Translations under genes and position numbers: made by a program
Part shown: positions 43,597-52,523 of the stretch, piece after piece
Numbering within the stretch: the first letter of the stretch is position 1
How the letters are laid out: each line of letters starts with the position of its first letter
The notes under the pieces: generated by a model
Seen by the model: only the letters and a program-made list of their open reading frames with translations
Database searches by the model: none
What the model was told of the DNA's origin: nothing
NCBI RefSeq assembly: GCF_015732185.1
Contig: NZ_WIQM01000016.1
Span: 398,501-462,500 of the forward strand
Direction of reading: 5' to 3'
Length of the DNA stretch: 64,000 nucleotides
DNA from: Pectinatus haikarae
Lineage (GTDB): Bacteria > Bacillota > Negativicutes > Selenomonadales > Selenomonadaceae

Positions 43597-43950
43597 TCAA
43601 TATTCCAATAGTTTCTTTATTTTTTCTTCTGTACCACTGATTTTTTTTATTTGGAAGTCAGCTTTCAGTGATTCCACATCATCCATAATATCCTGCAGCG
43701 AAACTTTTATCAACTTATCTCTTTCCATCGCCTTCAATTTTTGTTCGTAATTTTCAAGAATAGCCTCACAGCGATGAATGGTATCATAGGCAGCCTGTCT
43801 GGAAACATTCATTAAAGAAGCTATCTCAGAAAGAGATAAGTCTTGGTATAAATGCATTCTGAGGCACTCCTGCTGCTTTTTTGTAAGAAGCCCTCCGTAA
43901 AAATCAAAGAGCATGCTCAGCCGCAAAAAGTTATCTAACACGTTAAACAC
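43597..43950 (-). CDS. ylxM: YlxM family DNA-binding protein
   Basis: A 117-residue protein of the UPF0122/YlxM family. The helix-turn-helix resembles sigma-factor region 4 (LTKKQQECLRMHLYQDLSLSEIASLMNVSRQAAYDTIHRCEAIL). YlxM proteins stimulate SRP GTPase activity in Streptococcus and are co-transcribed with ffh. It is the first gene of the operon, about 23 bases after the predicted transcription start. Confidence 0.93.
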   Translation of the reverse strand: MFNVLDNFLRLSMLFDFYGGLLTKKQQECLRMHLYQDLSLSEIASLMNVSRQAAYDTIHRCEAILENYEQKLKAMERDKLIKVSLQDIMDDVESLKADFQIKKISGTEEKIKKLLEY

Positions 43951-44362
43951 CTCGGCAACTGATTTTTAAACTTTAAGACATTATATCTAAACGCTGCAGT
44001 ATTGTCAAGTAAATATACTTGTCAGCATTTTTGATATTATATTTTTATTTTTTAATATAATATTAATATAATTTAATTATTATTATAAATTATTATTAAA
44101 ACATTACATATAAAAAACATTATACATTATTTTTTATCATTATATAAAAGAATGCACTATAATTTTCATTGTAATTTTGTTACAATATTATAAATGAAGT
44201 TATAACATAGCCAAATACAATATAAACAAAATATATTTTACAATAATATTTAATTATGTTATAAAATAATCATTGTCTTTCAAATGATATATAAAATGAT
44301 TTTTTTCAAAATCTATTTATATAAATTAAGTTCTTCATAAATTTTAAAACGGAGGTGAGAAT
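43951..44362. promoter_or_regulatory. Divergent control region between ylxM and nuoA
   Basis: 412 bp of very AT-rich spacer. Besides the ylxM promoter it holds a palindrome ATTGTAA-TTTTG-TTACAAT (44168-44186), which somewhat resembles redox-regulator boxes. The nuo promoter must lie on the plus strand, but many A/T hexamers compete (for example TTTCAA near 44304 with TATAAA near 44330) and none is clearly best. No gene was seen. Confidence 0.45.
43980..44008 (-). promoter_or_regulatory. Consensus sigma-70 promoter of the ylxM-ffh operon
   Basis: On the minus strand TTGACA (44003-44008) and TATAAT (43980-43985) are exactly 17 bases apart, a perfect match to consensus at both hexamers. A palindrome CAAGTA-AATA-TACTTG (44006-44021) overlaps the upstream edge of the -35 and could be an operator. 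Confidence 0.9.
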
Positions 44363-44716
44363 ATGTCTGAATTTACTAAAATACTCATATTATTAATTGC
44401 TGCGTCATTATTTCCTGTCATGGCAATGATAGTCCCACTGTTAATTCAGCCCCGTCAGCCTAACGAGGAAAAAAATTCACAATATGAATGCGGTGTGGAT
44501 ACTGTAGGGCGTAACGTGACCCGATACCGGATCAGTTATTTCTTATATGCAATCATTTTTGTAGTATTTGATGTAGAGACTATTTTTCTATTTCCATGGG
44601 CTGTAAAATTCGCCAGTCTTGGTCTATTCGCTCTGGTGGAAATGTTTATATTTACAGGTATTTTAGCTGTTGGTCTGGCTTATGCATGGAAGAAAGGAGC
44701 TTTGACATGGAAATAG
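44363..44716 (+). CDS. nuoA: NADH-quinone oxidoreductase subunit A
   Basis: A 117-residue membrane subunit of complex I with three transmembrane helices. The long loop between helices 1 and 2 carries the conserved ECG ([11 protein letters not shown]). The second helix has [11 protein letters not shown] with its acidic pair. It links the peripheral arm to the proton pump near the quinone site. A GGAGGTG ribosome site precedes the ATG. First gene of the nuo operon; it overlaps nuoB by 10 bases. Confidence 0.96.
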   Translation: MSEFTKILILLIAASLFPVMAMIVPLLIQPRQPNEEKNSQYECGVDTVGRNVTRYRISYFLYAIIFVVFDVETIFLFPWAVKFASLGLFALVEMFIFTGILAVGLAYAWKKGALTWK

Positions 44717-45207
44717 TCGATATAGTGCCGGATGTGTTAAAAAATAATGTTATGATCACAACAATCGACGGTCTTTTTAAATGGGCACGCAGCAATTCTC
44801 TCTGGCCGCTGACATCGGGTCTGTCCTGCTGTGCCATAGAAATGATGTGCGCAGCTGCGGCAAGATTTGATTTGGCAAGATTCGGCTATGAAGTATTTCG
44901 TCCGTCACCGCGCCAAGCCGATCTGTTTATCGTAGCGGGCACGCTGACCTGGAAGATGGCTCCTCCCTTAAAACGTCTTTATGAACAGATGCCGAATCCT
45001 AAATATGTAATCGCTATGGGAAGCTGCGCCAACGAAGGCGGACCTTTTGCCGATGCCTATTCTGTAGTACCAGGTGTAGATAAAATTATTCCTGTTGATG
45101 TTTTTATTCCGGGATGTCCGCCCCGGCCTGAAGCACTGATCTATGGAATGCTCCAATTAAAGGAAAAAATACGTCATCCGGAAATAATACAGAAGGTGAA
45201 AAAATGA
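44707..45207 (+). CDS. nuoB: NADH-quinone oxidoreductase subunit B
   Basis: A 166-residue subunit that holds cluster N2, the last iron-sulfur cluster before quinone. The ligands are visible: tandem cysteines in [11 protein letters not shown], Cys in MGSCANEGG and Cys in [11 protein letters not shown]. The ATG at 44707 has AAAGGAG upstream and lies inside the nuoA end; the longer frame overlapping nuoA is rejected. Next gene overlaps by four bases. Confidence 0.97.
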   Translation: MEIVDIVPDVLKNNVMITTIDGLFKWARSNSLWPLTSGLSCCAIEMMCAAAARFDLARFGYEVFRPSPRQADLFIVAGTLTWKMAPPLKRLYEQMPNPKYVIAMGSCANEGGPFADAYSVVPGVDKIIPVDVFIPGCPPRPEALIYGMLQLKEKIRHPEIIQKVKK

Positions 45208-45674
45208 AAAGGCGCTATATGGGCAGGGATAAGCTTTATACATTGAAAAAAGATTTTCCGACGGATATCGACTTTGACGATGCAGCAGAAAATCCCTCCC
45301 TTATTATAAGGTCGCTGCCGTATTTTCCAAAAATCATGCACAGCCTCAATACTCAGCATAAATTTGACATGCTCTCAAATATCACTGCTGTTGATTATGA
45401 TGACTATTTTGAAGTTGTTTACGATCTTACCAGCAGAATAAATTCCGAGGAACTTATGGTAAAAGTACCCCTGGCAAAAGCTTCGCCAGCCTTAGAAACT
45501 ATGACCGCTCTTTGGCCGGAGGCCGATTTTCATGAACGGGAGCAATATGACCTCATGGGCATTATTTTTCTTCACCATCCCAATTTACAGCGGATATTGC
45601 TGCCTGATGATTTTATTGGCTACCCCCTGCAAAAATCTTACAGACAAGCTGAAAAAGAAGGAGAGAACGGGTAA
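45204..45674 (+). CDS. nuoC: NADH-quinone oxidoreductase subunit C
   Basis: A 156-residue peripheral-arm subunit (30-kDa family), not fused to NuoD. Signature: [43 protein letters not shown]. Start overlaps the nuoB stop as ATGA and the stop overlaps the nuoD ATG by one base. The N-terminal part is more divergent. Confidence 0.94.
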   Translation: MKRRYMGRDKLYTLKKDFPTDIDFDDAAENPSLIIRSLPYFPKIMHSLNTQHKFDMLSNITAVDYDDYFEVVYDLTSRINSEELMVKVPLAKASPALETMTALWPEADFHEREQYDLMGIIFLHHPNLQRILLPDDFIGYPLQKSYRQAEKEGENG

Positions 45675-46771
45675 TGATAAAAACAGAAACATACCAGTTG
45701 TCTATGGGGCCTGTTCATCCCAGCACTCATGGAGTATTGCAGGTACTGCTTACATTGGACGGTGAAAAAGTTGTCGATTCTGTTCCCTGCATGGGTTACC
45801 TGCACCGCGGCATAGAAAAGCTAATGGAAGCCCGCACATATTTTCAATGTCTGCCCTATACTGACAGATTAGACTATGTATCGGCCATGAACAATAATTT
45901 TTCCTACTGCCATGCTGTAGAAAAACTGGCCGCTATAGATATTCCGGAAAAAGCACAGTATCTGCGAGTTATTATGGCTGAACTGAATCGTATAGCCAGC
46001 CACATGATTTTTATCGGTTCACTCGCTGTAGATATAGGTGCAACTACGGGTATGATCTATCCGTTCCGCGACAGGGAGCGTATTCTTGACATCTTCAACG
46101 AGCTTTGCGGCGCTCGTATGACTTACAGTTATATACGGATCGGCGGTGTGAGAAGTGATCTCTCATCCGCCATAGTTGATATGATCAATAAATTTTTAGC
46201 TGATCTGCCTTCAATGCTTGACGAATATAACAATCTGCTGACCGGAAATGAGATATTCCAGCATCGTTTAAAAGGAACTTCTCTGCTGTCAGGCGAACAG
46301 GCACGGCGTTTAGGAATAACCGGACCTATGCTCAGGGCAAGCGGCATCGATTATGACTTACGTAAAGATAATACTTACAGTTCCTATGACAATTTTGAAT
46401 TTTCCGTGCCGCTGGGAAAGAACGGTGATAACTGGGACAGGTATATTGTAAGAGTAAAAGAAATAAGTGAAAGCGCCAAAATAATACGGCAGGCTCTTGA
46501 CGGTATCCCGGATGGACAAATTACCGCAAAAGTTCCTAAGGTGCTCCGCCCGCCCAAGGGCGAAATATACGATACGACTGAAGGACCGCGCGGTGAAGTC
46601 GGTTATCATATAGTAAGTGACGGATCAGCAAAACCTTACCGTATTCATATACGCAGACCGTCTTTTATCAATCTGCAGGCATTGAATATATTATGCAAGG
46701 GTTATCTTGTTGGTGATGTTGTTGTGGCTATGTCCACCATTGATCCGATTTTGGGTGAAGTTGATTGCTGA
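45674..46771 (+). CDS. nuoD: NADH-quinone oxidoreductase subunit D
   Basis: A 365-residue quinone-site subunit (49-kDa family), homologous to [NiFe] hydrogenase large subunits without the metal site. It keeps GPVHPSTHGVLQVLL with the quinone-site His, GYLHRGIEKL, ELNRIASHMIF, RIGGVRSDL and the end DPILGEVD. Slightly shorter than many homologues. The last residue is Cys where Arg is usual (EVDC). Confidence 0.96.
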   Translation: MIKTETYQLSMGPVHPSTHGVLQVLLTLDGEKVVDSVPCMGYLHRGIEKLMEARTYFQCLPYTDRLDYVSAMNNNFSYCHAVEKLAAIDIPEKAQYLRVIMAELNRIASHMIFIGSLAVDIGATTGMIYPFRDRERILDIFNELCGARMTYSYIRIGGVRSDLSSAIVDMINKFLADLPSMLDEYNNLLTGNEIFQHRLKGTSLLSGEQARRLGITGPMLRASGIDYDLRKDNTYSSYDNFEFSVPLGKNGDNWDRYIVRVKEISESAKIIRQALDGIPDGQITAKVPKVLRPPKGEIYDTTEGPRGEVGYHIVSDGSAKPYRIHIRRPSFINLQALNILCKGYLVGDVVVAMSTIDPILGEVDC

Positions 46772-46800
46772 AATTTCTTGAATAAGGGCAGGTGAAGAAT

Positions 46801-47838
46801 GTGCATGAAGGATTGCTTGTAAATCTTACGGTTTTCTTAACCAGGATCGCAGAATTTATTTTTGGTAATATATTTATAGCGCAGCTTTTTATAGTGCTGC
46901 TGGAAATAGTAGTAATATTTGCTGTTATTTCTTTGGCTGTTATCATACAGGTCTATATGGAACGCCGCATATGCGGCCTCATACAGGATCGGTTTGGCCC
47001 TAATCGTGTAGGCCCATTCGGACTTTTACAAACAGTTGCCGATATGATAAAGCTGATGTCAAAAGAAGATATAGTTCCCGCCAAAGCAGAAAAATTGCTG
47101 TGGGGTATAACACCGATGCTGCTGTTTATTCCCGCTGCATTAGTTTATGCTGTATTTCCCTTTGACAACGGTGTAATTTTTGCAGACATAGGCATCGGTA
47201 TATTTTTTGTAATAGCTGTCATGTCGCAAGGTGTTCTTCTGTTTTTACTGGGTGGTTACGCATCGGAAAACAAATATTCATTTATGGGTGCTATGCGGGC
47301 TGTAGCACAGATGCTGAGCAGTGAAATCCCTATAGCCTTTTCCATTTTGGCCATCGTAATGATGACAGGTTCCCTGCGTATGAGCGATATAGTTTCTGCC
47401 CAATCGGGCATATGGTTTATTGCCGTCCAACCACTGGCTTTCATTATTTTTATAATTGCCATGCTCATGGAGACAAACCGCACTCCCTTTGATCTTGTCG
47501 AAGGAGAGGCAGAAATAATAGCCGGTCCTTTTACTGAATACAGTGGTATGCGCTGGGCTTTATTCTTTCTTGCAGAATATACCAATCTTCTTGCTGCTGC
47601 TATTTTAACTGTTACTTTATTTTTAGGTGGATGGCAGGGACCTTTTCTGCCAGGAATATCATGGTTTATATTGAAGGTTTTTGCCGTCATTTTCGTATTT
47701 ATGTGGATAAGATGGACATTTCCCCGTACAAGAATCGATCAAATGATGGCATTGAGCTGGAAGGTCCTGCTCCCTTTGGCTCTGTTTAATATAATGGCCA
47801 CAGGAATAGGCATATATATATATAAATGGATATATTGA
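46801..47838 (+). CDS. nuoH: NADH-quinone oxidoreductase subunit H
   Basis: A 345-residue membrane subunit with eight helices that forms the quinone chamber and the start of the proton path. Key motifs are YMERRICGLIQDRFGPNRVGPFGLLQTVADMIKLMSKEDI and ETNRTPFDLVEGEAEIIAGPFTEYSG. The GTG at 46801 has AGGTG six bases upstream; an earlier GTG at 46792 lies inside that site. 29 bases follow nuoD. Confidence 0.95.
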   Translation: MHEGLLVNLTVFLTRIAEFIFGNIFIAQLFIVLLEIVVIFAVISLAVIIQVYMERRICGLIQDRFGPNRVGPFGLLQTVADMIKLMSKEDIVPAKAEKLLWGITPMLLFIPAALVYAVFPFDNGVIFADIGIGIFFVIAVMSQGVLLFLLGGYASENKYSFMGAMRAVAQMLSSEIPIAFSILAIVMMTGSLRMSDIVSAQSGIWFIAVQPLAFIIFIIAMLMETNRTPFDLVEGEAEIIAGPFTEYSGMRWALFFLAEYTNLLAAAILTVTLFLGGWQGPFLPGISWFILKVFAVIFVFMWIRWTFPRTRIDQMMALSWKVLLPLALFNIMATGIGIYIYKWIY

Positions 47839-47848
47839 GGTGAGTGAT

Positions 47849-48256
47849 ATGCAGGGCAAAGGTCTATTAATAGGACTGTCTGTTACCCTCAGACATTTTT
47901 TCAGTAGAAAGGAAACTGTTCAGTATCCTGAAGAAAAATTGGTGATGAACGATTTATTTCGCGGTGGCAGACTTATTTTGAATGAAAAAAAATGTATCAG
48001 CTGCAAATTATGTGCTATGGCATGTCCTAACGAAGCGTTGGCCTTGACGGTAGAAATTGATGAACAAAAAAAACGGCATATGAAAAAATATGTACATAAA
48101 TCGGGGCGTTGTTTATATTGCAATTTTTGTGTAGAAGCCTGCCCTACAAAAGCGATAACTTGGGATAAAAATTATGAAATCGCCTGTTATCATATAGAAG
48201 AGCTGACATATGATGCTGTAAAACGAAACAAGGAGGACGAAAACAATGAATATTGA
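47849..48256 (+). CDS. nuoI: NADH-quinone oxidoreductase subunit I
   Basis: A 135-residue ferredoxin-like subunit with two [4Fe-4S] motifs, CISCKLCAMACP and CLYCNFCVEACP, that carry clusters N6a and N6b. In a complex without NuoEFG it would be the natural entry point for electrons from an external donor such as ferredoxin. The ATG at 47849 has GAGGTG upstream and is chosen over a GTG at 47840. It overlaps nuoJ by 11 bases. Confidence 0.95.
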   Translation: MQGKGLLIGLSVTLRHFFSRKETVQYPEEKLVMNDLFRGGRLILNEKKCISCKLCAMACPNEALALTVEIDEQKKRHMKKYVHKSGRCLYCNFCVEACPTKAITWDKNYEIACYHIEELTYDAVKRNKEDENNEY

Positions 48257-48761
48257 TTTATCCTCAGGTTTATTTTACTTTTTAGCCGCAGTTATGCTTT
48301 TCTCCGCATTGGGTATAATATACTGCCGTAATTTAGTCCATTCCGCGCTGTTTATGGCTCTTTGTTTTATATCCGTTGCCGGTCTTTACGCGATGATCAA
48401 TGCCGATTTTCTGGCAGCGGTTCAGATAATGATCTATGCCGGTACTGTCGTCATTTTAATAGTTCTTGGCATAATGATAACCAGAAGGACCACTATGGAA
48501 CGAACAAGCATGCCGGAAAAGAAATACATTTTTCGCGCATCTGTGCTTGCAGGCATATTGTTTTTCTTGATGTCCTATATATTTATAACCGCAGGAACTT
48601 TGCCGACATTAAATACAGTGACTCTTCCCGATGATACCGTTTCAGCATTAGCAGAACTTTTGCTTGACCGCTATATGCTGGCTTTTGAAATAGCGGCAGT
48701 ACTGCTTCTGGCTGCTATGATAGGTGCTGTCGTTTTAGCGAAAGGAGCTGATGAAAAATGA
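48246..48761 (+). CDS. nuoJ: NADH-quinone oxidoreductase subunit J
   Basis: A 171-residue membrane subunit with five helices. The conserved helix 3 core appears as MINADFLAAVQIMIYAGTVVILIVLGIM, with the pi-bulge region AGAV/AGTV. C-terminal end overlaps nuoK as ATGA. Ordinary length. Confidence 0.94.
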   Translation: MNIDLSSGLFYFLAAVMLFSALGIIYCRNLVHSALFMALCFISVAGLYAMINADFLAAVQIMIYAGTVVILIVLGIMITRRTTMERTSMPEKKYIFRASVLAGILFFLMSYIFITAGTLPTLNTVTLPDDTVSALAELLLDRYMLAFEIAAVLLLAAMIGAVVLAKGADEK

Positions 48762-49069
48762 TTATCGGCATAACACATTTTCTGATAATAAGTGCAGCGC
48801 TTTTCTGCATCGGTCTGTATGGAATATTGATAAAAAGAAATCTTTTTTCAATATTAATGTGCATTGAACTTATGCTCAATGCAGTAAACATCAATTTAGC
48901 AGCATTCAACTATTTTTTGCCTATGCCTGATCTTTCAGGGCAGGTAATGATTCTCTTCTCTGTTGCAGTGGCCGCTGCTGAAGTTGCAGTGGGGCTGGCA
49001 CTTATTTTCCGTGTTTACCGTGACTTTAGAACAGTCAATATTGATAAATTGAACAGCATGAAAGGATAG
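48758..49069 (+). CDS. nuoK: NADH-quinone oxidoreductase subunit K
   Basis: A 103-residue, three-helix membrane subunit. The two conserved glutamates of the proton path appear in SILMCIELMLNAVNINLA and in AVAAAEVAVGLAL. Homologous to MrpC/MnhC. Located between nuoJ and nuoL as usual. Confidence 0.96.
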   Translation: MIIGITHFLIISAALFCIGLYGILIKRNLFSILMCIELMLNAVNINLAAFNYFLPMPDLSGQVMILFSVAVAAAEVAVGLALIFRVYRDFRTVNIDKLNSMKG

Positions 49070-49080
49070 GAGGCAGAAAA

Positions 49081-50982
49081 ATGGAATATTTTGCACTCAC
49101 CAACGCGTGGCTTATTCCCTTAATGCCGGCTATAGCGTTCGTTCTGATAGGTCTGTTCTTTAAGAGATGGTCTGCTCTGTCAGCCTGCATAGCTGTTTTT
49201 GCTTCTGCTGTCAGCTTTATCTTGGCAATATTTGCAGCAATAGCTGTTATCGGCAGCGGTATCAGTGTGGATGCTCCGTTTGTCGGGCATGTCATTTGGG
49301 CAGAAGCAGCCGGTCTGCATTTTGAAATGGGTATGTTGATCGACCCGCTCTCCGTGATGATGCTGTTTGTCGTTTCACTCGTTTCCCTGCTTGTACAGAT
49401 ATATTCCATAGGCTACATGCGGGGCGATAAGAGTTTCGGACGTTTTTTTGCTTATATATCGCTGTTCAGTGCTTCTATGCTTGGCCTGAACATATCCGCA
49501 AATTTCCTGCAAATGTATATATTTTGGGAACTGGTAGGTTTATGTTCCTATCTGCTGATCGGTTTTTACTATCAGCGTATTGCCGCAAGAGAGGCAGCAA
49601 AAAAAGCATTTATCACCACACGTATAGGTGATTTTGGTCTGCTCATAGGTATTTTGCTGCTGCAGACTGTTTTTGGTACTGTCGATTTTCTTGAACTGAG
49701 ACAGCTGCTTCCTTCTTATATTGCTTCGTACGGAACTGGTACTTTAACCATAATAGGCATCCTGCTTTTTATAGGACCTATCGGCAAGTCAGGACAATTT
49801 CCCCTGCATGTATGGCTTCCCGATGCTATGGAAGGACCTGCACCGGTATCTGCATTAATACATGCCGCAACAATGGTAGTAGCCGGTGTTTATTTGGTCG
49901 CAAGAGCATATTTTTTGTTTGCATCCGTACCCGCTCTGCTGGAATTTATTGCATGGCTCGGTGCCTTTACTGCTTTCTTCGGTGCCAGCATAGCTATATC
50001 CCAACGCGAGATAAAGCGTATCCTGGCATATTCCACGATAAGCCAGCTGGGTTACATGATGCTGGCATTGGGAGTTGGCTCCCTGACAGCCTCTTTATTT
50101 CATCTTTTCACACATGCTTTTTTCAAAGCACTCCTTTTTCTCTGTGCCGGTGCCGTCATGCATGCGATGAATGATGAAGCCGATATTTTCAAAATGGGCG
50201 GTCTGCGTAAAAAAATACCTATTGTCTTCATCACAATGACAATCGGTGTCCTGGCAATATCAGGTGTTCCTCCGTTTGCCGGTTTTTTTTCCAAGGATGA
50301 AATCTTATCGGCTGCTTTGTCAGTCAACACACCTATATATATAATAGCTGTGATAACAGCTTTTATGACGGCTTTTTATATGGCCAGACTATTATTTGTT
50401 GTCTTTTTCGGCGAAAAAACCAATATGCGGCTGCATCATATATCCTGCTTTATGCAGATCCCGTTGGTACTTCTGGCAGTTTTATCACTGGTAAGCGGTC
50501 TTGGCGGCTATATATATGATTTTGGTTATTGGATTCGCTTTGGTGCGCCGCAGCCTGAGCATATGGATATATCTATAGCTGTACTCTCCGCCGTTTTGCC
50601 GCTTCTTGCTTTCATCCTCGCCTGGAATATATATGTCAGAAAAAAATGGTCTGCCGATTGCATAGCTGCCAGGATGGGCGTATTGTATACAATAAGTTTT
50701 CATAAATATTATATTGATGAATTTTATGCTGTCTTATGCCGCTTTTTTATTGATGGAATAGGCAGAGTAATGTATTTTATCGATATTTATATCATAGGCG
50801 GCATAATAAATGTTATTTCGGGATTAGTCCTGTTTTCCAGTACACTTTTAGGAAAAATACAGACAGGCCAGACACAAAGATATGCGGCTGCATTTTTATG
50901 CGGTGTAATTATTCTCCTGCTTTGCGGTATCCTGTATTTTAATAAAATAAGCGGCATTACTGCCGGAGGAGGCGTTTTATAA
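49081..50982 (+). CDS. nuoL: NADH-quinone oxidoreductase subunit L
   Basis: A 633-residue antiporter-like proton pump subunit at the distal end of the membrane arm. Conserved features include the glutamate in YIFWELVGLCSYLLIGFYY, the lysine in GKSGQFPLHVWLPDAMEGPAPVSALIHAATMV, and SQLGYMMLALG. The C-terminal region (about 480-633) contains the long lateral helix and final anchor. AGGAGG precedes the ATG. Confidence 0.96.
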   Translation: MEYFALTNAWLIPLMPAIAFVLIGLFFKRWSALSACIAVFASAVSFILAIFAAIAVIGSGISVDAPFVGHVIWAEAAGLHFEMGMLIDPLSVMMLFVVSLVSLLVQIYSIGYMRGDKSFGRFFAYISLFSASMLGLNISANFLQMYIFWELVGLCSYLLIGFYYQRIAAREAAKKAFITTRIGDFGLLIGILLLQTVFGTVDFLELRQLLPSYIASYGTGTLTIIGILLFIGPIGKSGQFPLHVWLPDAMEGPAPVSALIHAATMVVAGVYLVARAYFLFASVPALLEFIAWLGAFTAFFGASIAISQREIKRILAYSTISQLGYMMLALGVGSLTASLFHLFTHAFFKALLFLCAGAVMHAMNDEADIFKMGGLRKKIPIVFITMTIGVLAISGVPPFAGFFSKDEILSAALSVNTPIYIIAVITAFMTAFYMARLLFVVFFGEKTNMRLHHISCFMQIPLVLLAVLSLVSGLGGYIYDFGYWIRFGAPQPEHMDISIAVLSAVLPLLAFILAWNIYVRKKWSADCIAARMGVLYTISFHKYYIDEFYAVLCRFFIDGIGRVMYFIDIYIIGGIINVISGLVLFSSTLLGKIQTGQTQRYAAAFLCGVIILLLCGILYFNKISGITAGGGVL

Positions 50983-50984
50983 CA

Positions 50985-52523
50985 ATGGAATTCCCTTTTA
51001 TGTCAACAATTTTGCTGATGCCTGTTCTGGCTATATTTCTTTTGTTTTTTGTCCCCCCCTCCTCAGAAAAAACCATAAAAATCATATCTGCCACGGCAAT
51101 GCTGATAAGTTTTCTGCTGACGGTCTATGTGTACATCTCTTATGACAATTCAGCAGGAGGTCTGCAATTCACAGAAAAAATTCCCTGGATAAGCGATCTT
51201 GGCGTTTCATATTCTGTCGGTATAGACGGCATATCCCTGCCCATGCTTTTTTTAACGAACATAATCGGTCTGGCCTCTGTATTCAGCTCCTGGAATATCA
51301 ATAAACGGCCGAAAGAATTCTTTATTTTACTATTACTGCTGATAGCCGGTGTCACAGGCACTTTTATTGCCATGGACCTATTCATCTTTTTGCTTTTTTA
51401 TGAACTGGTGGTTATTCCTATTTATATAATGGTGATAGTATGGGGTTCTACTAAAAAAGTAAGCAAAGAATACGCCGGCATGAAACTCACAATGTATCTT
51501 TTAATAGGTTCCGCCTTTATGCTGGTCGGCATAATTGCCTTATATCTTCAGGCATTTCCTCCCGGTATGCGCACATTTGATATTGTTGCTTTAGCCAATG
51601 CGCATTTTTACGGAACCTTAAGTCAGCAATTTCAAATAATTGTTTTTTTGCTTATGCTGCTCGGTTTTGGTACTCTTTTATCAATGTTCCCTTTTCACAC
51701 TTGGTCTCCAGACGGTTACGCCGGTGCGCCCACAGCTGTCTCAATGATTCACGCCGGTGTTTTGAAAAAAATCGGCGGTTACGGACTTATACGCCTGGGT
51801 CTTTTAATTTTACCGGAGGGCGCAAAATTCTGGGCTCCGCTGATTATATTGCTGGGTCTCGCCAATGTTATCTATGCGGCATATATAGCGATTGTCCAAA
51901 AAGATCTTAAATATGTAGTCGGTTACTCTTCTGTATCTCATATGGGATATGTGCTTTTAGGTTTTGCGGCTCTCAACACCATCAGTTTAAGCGGAGCTGT
52001 AGCCAATATGGTAGCACATGGTATTATGAGCGCGTTATTCTTTGCTATGATCGGTTATGTATATGAAAAAACTCATATGCGCAGTACGGAGCAGCTGCAC
52101 GGACTTGCCCACCAAATGCCAAAAATAGCTACCGGTTTCATGCTGGCAGGTATGTCTTCTGTCGGTCTGCCGGGACTTATCGGGTTCATTCCAGAGTATA
52201 CTACCTTCGTCGGCTTATTTGCCAAATATCCTGTTCTGGCAATTGCTGCCGTATCGGGTATAATATTCACCTCTATTTATATTCTACGGGTTTTGCAGAA
52301 AATCTTATTCGGACCGCGGGACAGCAGATTCGATTGTTATAATGATGCGAAGGGTGCCGAATTAGTCCCTCTGTTTCTATTGAGTGCCGTTCTCATTTTA
52401 TTCGGCCTGTTTCCGCAGCTTTTGCTGGCTCCGATAAACAGCGGTATATCACCCTTAGGACCATTCCTTGACAGATTAAACGCGGCCCCTTCCCTGCTCT
52501 TTACTTTAGGAGGGATATGGTAA
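50985..52523 (+). CDS. nuoM: NADH-quinone oxidoreductase subunit M
   Basis: A 512-residue antiporter-like proton pump subunit with 14 helices. It has DGISLPMLFLT near the N-terminus, the conserved glutamate in FLLFYELVVIPIYIMV, FPFHTWSPDGYAGAPTAVSMIHAGVLKKIGGYGLIR with the key lysine, and SSVSHMGYVLLG. It starts two bases after nuoL and overlaps nuoN. Confidence 0.96.
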   Translation: MEFPFMSTILLMPVLAIFLLFFVPPSSEKTIKIISATAMLISFLLTVYVYISYDNSAGGLQFTEKIPWISDLGVSYSVGIDGISLPMLFLTNIIGLASVFSSWNINKRPKEFFILLLLLIAGVTGTFIAMDLFIFLLFYELVVIPIYIMVIVWGSTKKVSKEYAGMKLTMYLLIGSAFMLVGIIALYLQAFPPGMRTFDIVALANAHFYGTLSQQFQIIVFLLMLLGFGTLLSMFPFHTWSPDGYAGAPTAVSMIHAGVLKKIGGYGLIRLGLLILPEGAKFWAPLIILLGLANVIYAAYIAIVQKDLKYVVGYSSVSHMGYVLLGFAALNTISLSGAVANMVAHGIMSALFFAMIGYVYEKTHMRSTEQLHGLAHQMPKIATGFMLAGMSSVGLPGLIGFIPEYTTFVGLFAKYPVLAIAAVSGIIFTSIYILRVLQKILFGPRDSRFDCYNDAKGAELVPLFLLSAVLILFGLFPQLLLAPINSGISPLGPFLDRLNAAPSLLFTLGGIW

